Source: Bacillota bacterium
GTDB taxonomy: Bacteria; Bacillota; Clostridia; Lachnospirales; Lachnospiraceae
NCBI GenBank assembly: GCA_023428885.1
Contig: JAEYWQ010000398.1
Span: 1 to 5,090 of the forward strand
DNA: 5,090 bases
Direction: 5' to 3'
The notes below the pieces were generated by a model. The model did no database searches, was not told the origin of the DNA, and saw only the letters and a program-made list of their open reading frames with translations. The translations under genes were made by a program, and so were the position numbers. Positions 1 through 5,090 of the stretch are shown piece after piece (within the stretch, counting starts at the first letter, position 1; the number at the start of each line of letters is the position of its first letter).

Positions 1-337
1 TAATGATAGCTTCCATTATGATAGCAATCAACAACTTACCAAACTGAGTAATCATGCAGGCGGTATCCTTGGTGGTATTAGTGATGGTAGCGAAATCATC
101 CTGCGAGCAGCTGTAAAACCAACAGCATCCATTGCCCTGCCACAACATACTGTTAATAAGAGTAAGGAAAATATCGAGATTGAGATCCAGGGACGGCATG
201 ATCCAATCATTGTACCACGTGCAGTTGTAGTTGTAGAGTCAATGGTTGCAATCACTCTAGTAGATTATCTGTTCCAGGGAATGACTTCAAGGTTGGATCG
301 AATCAAGGAGTTCTATAAGAGAATTGATGATAAGTAG
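1..337 (+). CDS. aroC: Chorismate synthase, C-terminal part (5' end outside window)
   Basis: This is the last 111 codons of chorismate synthase, read in the frame starting at base 2 and ending at TAG 335-337. The enzyme is cytoplasmic and converts 5-enolpyruvylshikimate 3-phosphate to chorismate, the last common step of aromatic amino acid synthesis, using reduced FMN. Recognition rests on the block NHAGGILGGISDG (from base 50), followed by a KPT segment and then GRHDPIIVPRAVVVVESM. The RHDP...PRAV...E pattern is the hallmark C-terminal motif of the family and contributes to the flavin/substrate pocket. Full-length members are about 360-390 residues, so roughly the last third is visible. No frameshift or internal stop is seen. 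It runs convergently into the ABC operon and has no evident functional link to it. The family call is secure; only the start and the upstream neighbours are unknown. Confidence 0.96.
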   Translation, partial: NDSFHYDSNQQLTKLSNHAGGILGGISDGSEIILRAAVKPTASIALPQHTVNKSKENIEIEIQGRHDPIIVPRAVVVVESMVAITLVDYLFQGMTSRLDRIKEFYKRIDDK

Positions 338-349
338 AATCATTAAAGA

Positions 350-377
350 ACACCCATATGCACGAAACTATGGGTGT
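350..377. terminator. Probable bidirectional intrinsic terminator between convergent genes
   Basis: A perfect 9-bp inverted repeat, ACACCCATA (350-358) and TATGGGTGT (369-377), encloses a 10-base loop, 13 bases after the aroC stop. On the plus strand it is followed by a weak T run (ACTTTGAT). On the minus strand it is followed by TTCTTTAAT, which is more T-rich. Its position between converging genes fits a shared terminator for aroC and for the ABC operon. The T-tracts are imperfect, so function is inferred. Confidence 0.6.
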
Positions 378-389
378 ACTTTGATACCT

Positions 390-473
390 ATGTCACTTCT
401 TCTACGAAAATGGTGGATCCATTTGATCCATGTCATAAGGATTTCATCCAGTGACATCACCGAAAAGCGGTGA
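390..473. repeat. Cluster of nested inverted repeats in the convergent intergenic gap
   Basis: Several short perfect inverted repeats lie between the probable terminator and the stop of the second ABC gene. ATGTCACT (390-397) can pair with AGTGACAT (450-457), an 8-bp stem enclosing about 52 bases. Inside it, TGGATC (414-419) pairs with GATCCA (425-430), and GGAT (439-442) pairs with ATCC (446-449). ATGTCA (430-435) is an alternative partner for TGACAT (452-457). Finally TCACCG (457-462) pairs with CGGTGA (468-473), a compact 6-bp hairpin 7 bases beyond the ABC stop codon on the minus strand. None is followed by a good T run. They may be 3'-end RNA structure of the ABC transcript; no coding potential is seen here. 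Confidence 0.45.
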
Positions 474-480
474 GAATACT

Positions 481-2271
481 TTACTGCCCGGCTTCTTGCT
501 GATAATGCGCAGCCTGCGTATGAAACAGTTCACTATACAGGTTATTGCTCTTCATCAAATTCCCGTGGCTATTGAATGCCACAACCTCTCCATCCTGAAG
601 AAGGAGAATCTTATCACAGAAAATAGATGAGCTCATCCTGTGGGAGATGTAGATTGCTGTCTGATCTTTCACAAGCTCGTTGAAGCTTTCATAGATTTCC
701 GCCTCCGCTAAGGGATCCAGCGCGGCCGTCGGCTCATCCAGGATAATAAGGGAGGACGCCTTATACAAGGCCCTTGCGATAGCTACTTTCTGCTTCTCTC
801 CTCCGGACATATCCACAGCATCGTCATAGATGCTTTTATCAAGCAATGATTTTACGCCCTTTTCAAGTCTTCCCATCCTTACTGTCAGATCTAGATCAGC
901 AAGAATCTGCTCAAGCCTTGGTTTATCGATTTGCTCTTCTTTTGAATTAATATTTTCCTCAATGGTAAAGGGAAACAGCTTAAAATCCTGAAACACTGTG
1001 GCGATCTGAGCAAGGTAATCCTTGTGGCGAAGTTGCCCGATTGGTATCCCGTTGATCAGTATCTCTCCACCTGTCGGTTCAAACAGCCTGCATAGAAGTT
1101 TTACAATGGTAGATTTACCAGCATTGTTTAGTCCTACAATTGAGATACGTTCCCCCTTATTAATAGTAAAAGATATGTTCTTTAAAATCATTTTTTCTGA
1201 AGATGGATATTGAAAGCTTACGTTACGAAACTCTACAGATTGAATCTCATCGATTGTAGACCCTTGTATACTTTTTATGTCACTTTCAGGAATCTGGATA
1301 AACTCTGCGAAAGGTGTCAGATGCCCTAGCTGTTGGTTTACGTTCATAAGAGATCGAAAGGAGGATCGAAAGGAGTTAATCAGCTGCTCGCTTGTGCTTA
1401 TGTATACGGTAAAGTCTCCAATTCCTATTCTTGCTCCAAATCGATCTGTCAATACCCGAAGGCTAGCGTAGACATAGGTGAGGAGATGGATAAGGCCAAT
1501 GATTGCCGTTTGAATCGAGGTAGAGTTTCCTCCTTTCGTTTGCAACGTCCCAAGCCATTTCGAAAGTGACAAATTCTTTTCTGCCAGCTTTGAAATTAGC
1601 ATTTTATCCAGTCGATAGATACGGATATCCTTTTGTGCCTCTGGATTCATCACATTGGAAAAGTAATAATTGTATTGCCGGTTGATGGGAATCAACTCCT
1701 GTAGAACCTCTTGCTCAACTTTCAGATATCGTCTCTGCACAAAGATGGTCAAAACAGCGATGGAAAGAGATATCAGCATATAAACAGGGCTAAAAGTCAC
1801 CATTATTCCCACTACTGTTCCCAAGGTGAGCAGGGAAGATACGAAAGAGAGGCTACTTTCCAGTAACATATCCAAGGCGCCAAAGTTATTGATGGCAAAT
1901 ATAGCTCGTTCCTTCATATCCAGATATTTCGAATCCTCCAAATGCCTGTAGTCTACAGACATAACCTTACTTGAGAAAGCAAGTTCTACTTCGCGCTTTA
2001 GAAGCTGGCCTGACATATCCTGTTTCTTCTTCAGGTAATTTAGCAGTATCCGAAGAATTAGATTTGCACTGGCAAGGATTAAGATCAAGATCACAAACCA
2101 TTTGACTTCTTTTTCTGCTCCAATTCCATCCAGCAAAAGCTTAGGTGTATAAATGCCAAGAACTGATACCGCTGTTCCTGCTAATGCGCCAAAGAAAACC
2201 AAAATTACATAGCTCGGACGCAATCTCATAATTAACTTATAGAAATGCATAAAAACTATTCTCTTCTTCAT
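481..2271 (-). CDS. ABC half-exporter, membrane + ATPase domains (second of pair)
   Basis: This 596-residue protein is the usual length of a type IV (ABCB-like) half-exporter. Hydrophobic membrane segments lie near residues 20-41, 57-80, 142-160, 162-179 and 251-274, with a weaker sixth near 282-300. The ATPase domain follows: A-loop Tyr355 (FQYP), Walker A GLNNAGKST (380-388), Q-loop Gln428, signature MSGGE (488-492), Walker B ending Asp512 with catalytic Glu513, D-loop ALD (517-519) and switch His544. It should sit in the cytoplasmic membrane and couple ATP hydrolysis to export, most likely as a heterodimer with the product of the gene just upstream. Oddity: residue 383 of Walker A is Asn where the GxxGxGKS/T motif has Gly. 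The ATG at 2271 is favoured because GGAGGAA ends 5 bases before it and it overlaps the preceding stop as ATGA. The stop is TAA. The substrate is unknown; drug, peptide or lipid export are all possible. Confidence 0.93.
   Translation of the reverse strand: MKKRIVFMHFYKLIMRLRPSYVILVFFGALAGTAVSVLGIYTPKLLLDGIGAEKEVKWFVILILILASANLILRILLNYLKKKQDMSGQLLKREVELAFSSKVMSVDYRHLEDSKYLDMKERAIFAINNFGALDMLLESSLSFVSSLLTLGTVVGIMVTFSPVYMLISLSIAVLTIFVQRRYLKVEQEVLQELIPINRQYNYYFSNVMNPEAQKDIRIYRLDKMLISKLAEKNLSLSKWLGTLQTKGGNSTSIQTAIIGLIHLLTYVYASLRVLTDRFGARIGIGDFTVYISTSEQLINSFRSSFRSLMNVNQQLGHLTPFAEFIQIPESDIKSIQGSTIDEIQSVEFRNVSFQYPSSEKMILKNISFTINKGERISIVGLNNAGKSTIVKLLCRLFEPTGGEILINGIPIGQLRHKDYLAQIATVFQDFKLFPFTIEENINSKEEQIDKPRLEQILADLDLTVRMGRLEKGVKSLLDKSIYDDAVDMSGGEKQKVAIARALYKASSLIILDEPTAALDPLAEAEIYESFNELVKDQTAIYISHRMSSSIFCDKILLLQDGEVVAFNSHGNLMKSNNLYSELFHTQAAHYQQEAGQ
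1352..1375. repeat. Perfect 12-bp tandem direct repeat inside the second ABC gene
   Basis: GATCGAAAGGAG occurs twice back to back (1352-1363 and 1364-1375 on the plus strand). On the coding strand it encodes the serial peptide SFRS-SFRS (residues 300-307), just after the last predicted membrane segment. It keeps the reading frame. The plus-strand AAAGGAG copies resemble ribosome binding sites but lie antisense to the gene and have no gene downstream. Confidence 0.7.
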
Positions 2272-4052
2272 ACGGCTTCCTCCATGGATTCTCGATAATA
2301 TTTTGCTTGTACTTCAAACATTTCCCGATACAATCCACCCGCCGCCATGAGTTCATCATGGGTACCGGTTTCCTTAATATTTCCCCCATCTAGAAGAACG
2401 ATCCGATCGCAGAAGCGTGTACTGGCTATTCGATGGGATATGAAGATTGCAGTTTTACCCTGCATGATATCGTTCATCTCCCGATATATCTTTTCCTCCG
2501 CTAGCGCATCCAAAGCAGCGGTTGGCTCATCCATGATCATCATCTGTGTGCCTTGTTTATAGAGGGCTCTTGCGATCATGAGTTTTTGATTTTCTCCTCC
2601 AGACAGTACGATTCCTTCCTCATCTAAGATCTTTAAAAGTGATGTCTCAATGTCTTTCGGGTAGCTGCTAATCTTTTCCCAGAGGCCAACTCTCCTCAAG
2701 CATTCCTCTACTCTCTTTCTATCATAGGTCTCGGATGCCGCCACATTTTCAGCCACACTGAATGCCAAAGGTTGAACCTCCTGGGAGACCATGGCGATTA
2801 GACCCTGCAGATCGGCCAGTTTCATATCCAGATAATCTACACCATTAATGAGAATCTTTCCCTTGGTTGGGCGGTACATACCGGACAGGAGTTTGACAAT
2901 TGTCGTCTTCCCACCGCCATTTACACCCACAAGCGCCAGCTTCTCTGATGGTTCAATCGTTAAGTTAAAGTTTTGAAGAACCCAGCGCTTAGTATTGGGA
3001 TATTGGAAAGAGACATCCACAAACTCTATCTTGACTGGGGTGGTTGCGCAAAAAGGTTGATCAGAGTTTTCCGTAATTAGATTAGTATCAATAAACTCAT
3101 ACATATCGTCAACATAGAGCAGCTGATCGCGAATAAATCCAATATCAATTGCTGCCTCTCTCATCTTTGCACTTAGCAATGTGACCGAAACCATATACAT
3201 TGTAAAATGCGCTATGGAAAGTCCATTTAGCACACCAAATGTCAATACCACGTACATTACAAACTCTGCTACTGCCGATACGAATGCCGGAAGATGGCTT
3301 AAGGTAAACTCTCTGTTCACGATTAGGGTGTACACTTCTTTAAAGTTATCGATTTCTTTGCGAAACACTTCAAGAAAACGCCCTTTAAGATCAAATAACC
3401 GAATGTCTTTACCATATTCGAAGTTGGCACTGCTCTCATAGAGTCTGGAAACTCGTCGATCCGCTTGATTAAGCTCCGGCTTTTTTGCATGTCTAAATTG
3501 GGACGTCTTTCGCATGGCAAGAACGCTTGTGATTACCGATACCAGCATCACTATAACAATGACAGGGTGAAATAATGAGATTATGATGGACAACGTGAGA
3601 ATTGTAACTAACTTCCCCGCAATCGAAAATAACCTATGATAGATACCTTCTAGCCCAAGATTGTTGCCGCTAACCGCCTCGAATACCGATTCCTTTTCGT
3701 TGAAAAAGCTGGGGTTTTCATAGTATGCATAATCCATAGTGAGGAGCTTGCTGCAAATGTTTCTCAAATACTCCATGCGAAGATAAGCAAATCTCCCCCA
3801 GCTTCTTTGATCCGACTGCGTTGCTATGATTTTAAGAGCGGTAGAAGTAAAGATATATGCGAATATCGTGATTATTACATGCTGGAGAGAACCATTCGTT
3901 TTCGTAAGCTGTGCCACAATAAGTTGAAGCGCGAAGACCCCAAGAACGGGCTCAAAGCCCGAGGAGAATGCATTTACTGCAAAATAGGCGAAGAGGGATG
4001 GGTCATGCTTAGAGACATTACGAATCATCTTACCAATACTATTCTTTTTCAT
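2268..4052 (-). CDS. ABC half-exporter, membrane + ATPase domains (first of pair)
   Basis: This protein has 594 residues from ATG 4052. Membrane segments lie near residues 20-49, 58-77, 148-180 (two passes joined at a Pro) and 257-293 (two passes), then a complete ATPase domain: A-loop Tyr351 (FQYP), Walker A GVNGGGKTT (376-384), Q-loop Gln424, signature LSGGE (483-487), Walker B ending Asp508 with catalytic Glu509, D-loop ALD, and switch His540. All hydrolysis residues look intact. It is a membrane exporter subunit, presumably pairing with the downstream protein, which shares FQYP, ARALYK, DEPTAALD and SHR blocks but has a strongly diverged membrane domain. The frame extends 8 codons upstream to a TTG at 4076, but that codon has no Shine-Dalgarno before it, whereas AGGAAGGAG precedes ATG 4052; I therefore chose ATG. 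The gene overlaps the regulator by 14 bases and the next ABC gene by 4. Substrate unknown. Confidence 0.92.
   Translation of the reverse strand: MKKNSIGKMIRNVSKHDPSLFAYFAVNAFSSGFEPVLGVFALQLIVAQLTKTNGSLQHVIITIFAYIFTSTALKIIATQSDQRSWGRFAYLRMEYLRNICSKLLTMDYAYYENPSFFNEKESVFEAVSGNNLGLEGIYHRLFSIAGKLVTILTLSIIISLFHPVIVIVMLVSVITSVLAMRKTSQFRHAKKPELNQADRRVSRLYESSANFEYGKDIRLFDLKGRFLEVFRKEIDNFKEVYTLIVNREFTLSHLPAFVSAVAEFVMYVVLTFGVLNGLSIAHFTMYMVSVTLLSAKMREAAIDIGFIRDQLLYVDDMYEFIDTNLITENSDQPFCATTPVKIEFVDVSFQYPNTKRWVLQNFNLTIEPSEKLALVGVNGGGKTTIVKLLSGMYRPTKGKILINGVDYLDMKLADLQGLIAMVSQEVQPLAFSVAENVAASETYDRKRVEECLRRVGLWEKISSYPKDIETSLLKILDEEGIVLSGGENQKLMIARALYKQGTQMMIMDEPTAALDALAEEKIYREMNDIMQGKTAIFISHRIASTRFCDRIVLLDGGNIKETGTHDELMAAGGLYREMFEVQAKYYRESMEEAV
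2277..2283 (-). promoter_or_regulatory. Shine-Dalgarno for second ABC gene, embedded in end of first
   Basis: GGAGGAA on the minus strand lies 5 bases before ATG 2271. It is also the Glu-Glu codon pair in the final MEEAV of the upstream ABC protein. The stop of that protein (TGA, 2270-2268) shares bases with the start as ATGA. This is a classic translational-coupling joint, expected to keep the two half-transporters at a near 1:1 ratio. Confidence 0.88.
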
Positions 4053-5090
4053 TCGATCGTTTGCTCCTTCCTGCAATTTCAGCGATAGATACAGCTAAGC
4101 TTTCAAACTCGGCGGCATTGACACTGTAGTATACTTTTCTGCCATCGATGTCAAACCGGATAAGCTTCTCCTCCAAAAGCTGACTGACGTGATGAGAAGC
4201 AGTTGCGGCAGTGATTCCTAGAGCTTCGGATAGTTCCTTTAAATACATCGGCCTTTGGGAGATCAGACGGATAATCTTCAACTTGTTTGAGTCTGCCAGC
4301 GCCTTTAATCTTTTAAGGAGCTGCTCCTCTCTCTTAGCGCCTAGATCCTTCATCTCATTCAACCTTATAAAATCAAGACCTAGTGCAACATAACAACTCC
4401 CTCTGTCGGTAAAAGGCACGACCAAACTTAGATGATTAAGATTTACTATACCCAGAAAGATATTGACATGATCAAAAGCCAGACTACCAAACGTATCAAT
4501 TGTTTGAGAAAGAATATTCTTAGCTTCTTCAAACTGATTTTTGCAGTAGTCTTCTACTGTTGACTCATATTTTTCACGGATAAGTTCATACTGTGATATG
4601 AGAAGTTCTTCCGTCTTCATCATCAGCTCATATATGCGTGGAAAATCAACCTCTGAGCTTTGAAACAGCTCCATAATCTGAAACTTATCTGCATCCGACC
4701 AGTTTGTCTTTGTGAGTGCAGAAAACAGATTCCCAACATTGGGCTCTCCAAAGAAATCCAACTCACTTTCTTCCGTTCCCGTTTCCATAGCCGCAAACAG
4801 GACATTCCTAAAAAGTGCCGCTTTATACTCCTTAAAGTTCAACATAGAAACACGGTCAATGTCTGAAACTAGTATGGCTGCGATTCCATACCCCTTACTT
4901 GTAAAGTACTTTTCAACGTCCTTGTATTCGGCGGTTAATTCTCTTGTGCTTGTATAAACGGTCCTTAGATAGACGATCGTTTGACCCAATTTCTCGCCTA
5001 TTTCCTCCCTACTCATCTGGTATATTGCTGGGTCATTAATAAAGCTCAGTGGATAAGTAGGGTTATGTTCAAAACCTATCGTCAGCAGCG
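4039..5090 (-). CDS. ArsR-type winged-helix transcriptional regulator, 5' end outside window
   Basis: A cytoplasmic DNA-binding regulator, probably controlling the two ABC genes behind it. Numbering from the ATG at 5016 (325 residues to TAG 4041-4039), the ArsR-like winged helix spans about 232-302: a KALAD-N-LKIIRLI entry helix, then YLKELSEALGI, the recognition helix TAATASHHVSQLLEEKLI, and the wing DGRKVYYSV. Classical ArsR metal-site cysteines are absent from this helix (no ELCVCDL-like motif; only two Cys, at 158 and 208, both outside the domain). The preceding 230 residues are mostly predicted helix, with charged, possibly coiled-coil stretches near 120-175, and match no domain I can name; a sensing or dimerisation role is inferred. 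The frame stays open through 5017-5088 (24 more sense codons), and no Shine-Dalgarno precedes ATG 5016, so the true start is probably right of the window. Its end overlaps the first ABC gene by 14 bases. Confidence 0.87.
   Translation of the reverse strand, partial: LLTIGFEHNPTYPLSFINDPAIYQMSREEIGEKLGQTIVYLRTVYTSTRELTAEYKDVEKYFTSKGYGIAAILVSDIDRVSMLNFKEYKAALFRNVLFAAMETGTEESELDFFGEPNVGNLFSALTKTNWSDADKFQIMELFQSSEVDFPRIYELMMKTEELLISQYELIREKYESTVEDYCKNQFEEAKNILSQTIDTFGSLAFDHVNIFLGIVNLNHLSLVVPFTDRGSCYVALGLDFIRLNEMKDLGAKREEQLLKRLKALADSNKLKIIRLISQRPMYLKELSEALGITAATASHHVSQLLEEKLIRFDIDGRKVYYSVNAAEFESLAVSIAEIAGRSKRSNEKE
4064..4072 (-). promoter_or_regulatory. Shine-Dalgarno that decides the start of the first ABC gene
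   Basis: AGGAAGGAG on the minus strand lies 11 bases before ATG 4052, inside the last codons of the regulator. The spacing is slightly long, but the match to the anti-Shine-Dalgarno is strong. It falls downstream of the alternative TTG (4076), so it cannot serve that codon, and the bases before the TTG show no such motif. Confidence 0.72.

Noticed and set aside
52..255. 67-codon open frame on the minus strand opposite chorismate synthase
   Set aside because: It is antisense to a clearly conserved aroC coding region, its composition (runs of Ser/Thr, Arg/Ile/Pro) is not protein-like, and no Shine-Dalgarno or neighbour supports it.
457..473. Compact CACCG/CGGTG hairpin just after the second ABC stop as the operon terminator
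   Set aside because: No T run follows on the minus strand; the 350-377 hairpin, followed by TTCTTTAAT, is the better terminator candidate.
1352..1375. AAAGGAG motifs on the plus strand as ribosome binding sites for an antisense gene
   Set aside because: They are the complement of the repeated SFRS codons and no credible plus-strand coding region follows.
3807..4088. 93-codon plus-strand open frame across the joint of the regulator and the first ABC gene
   Set aside because: It lies antisense to two well-supported genes and its translation resembles no protein family; it is a shadow frame.
5001..5010. AGGGAGGA on the minus strand just after ATG 5016 as a Shine-Dalgarno for a shorter regulator
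   Set aside because: The next in-frame start-type codon is a TTG about 14 bases further on, too far for good use. The motif is explained by the Arg-Glu-Glu codons, and the frame is open upstream, favouring a longer protein.
4039..5016. Metal-responsive ArsR/SmtB repressor controlling a metal pump
   Set aside because: The recognition region lacks the cysteine motif of metal-sensing ArsR proteins, and the associated transporters are ABCB-like half-exporters rather than P-type ATPases or arsenite pumps.
1..5090. Mobile element, CRISPR array, tRNA or other RNA gene, or defence system
   Set aside because: No transposase or integrase frame, regularly spaced repeats, tRNA-like fold, or defence-type domain was seen; nearly all bases belong to aroC and the regulator-ABC operon.

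Overview
The window looks like chromosomal DNA of a low-to-moderate G+C Bacillota, probably a Clostridia or Paenibacillus-like lineage. The grounds are AT-leaning base composition by eye, strong GGAGG-type Shine-Dalgarno sequences, tightly overlapping genes, and the pairing of an ArsR-type regulator with two ABC half-exporters, an arrangement common in that phylum. Genus cannot be given from sequence alone.

Layout: (1) bases 1-337, plus strand, hold the last 111 codons of chorismate synthase (aroC), whose start lies left of the window. (2) Bases 338-480 are a short convergent intergenic gap with a probable bidirectional terminator hairpin (350-377) and a further cluster of inverted repeats (390-473). 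(3) Bases 481-5090, minus strand, form one operon-like block read right to left: a winged-helix regulator (4039 to beyond the right edge), a first ABC half-exporter (2268-4052) and a second ABC half-exporter (481-2271). The gene joints overlap by 14 and 4 bases, which points to translational coupling and one transcript.

How the genes probably work together: the two half-exporters each carry an N-terminal membrane domain and a C-terminal ATPase domain. They most likely form a heterodimeric type IV (ABCB-like) export pump. The regulator, an ArsR-type wHTH domain behind a large unassigned N-terminal region, probably controls the operon in response to a signal that cannot be read here. The substrate is unknown. 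aroC is an unrelated housekeeping neighbour that converges on the operon.

Three corrections to a naive reading matter. The regulator frame has no stop up to the window edge, so the ATG at 5016 is probably internal. The first ABC gene most likely starts at ATG 4052, not at the upstream in-frame TTG at 4076. The second ABC protein has Asn in place of a normally invariant Walker A glycine. I see no mobile element, CRISPR array, RNA gene or clearly novel system; the cassette is of a familiar kind with unknown substrate.
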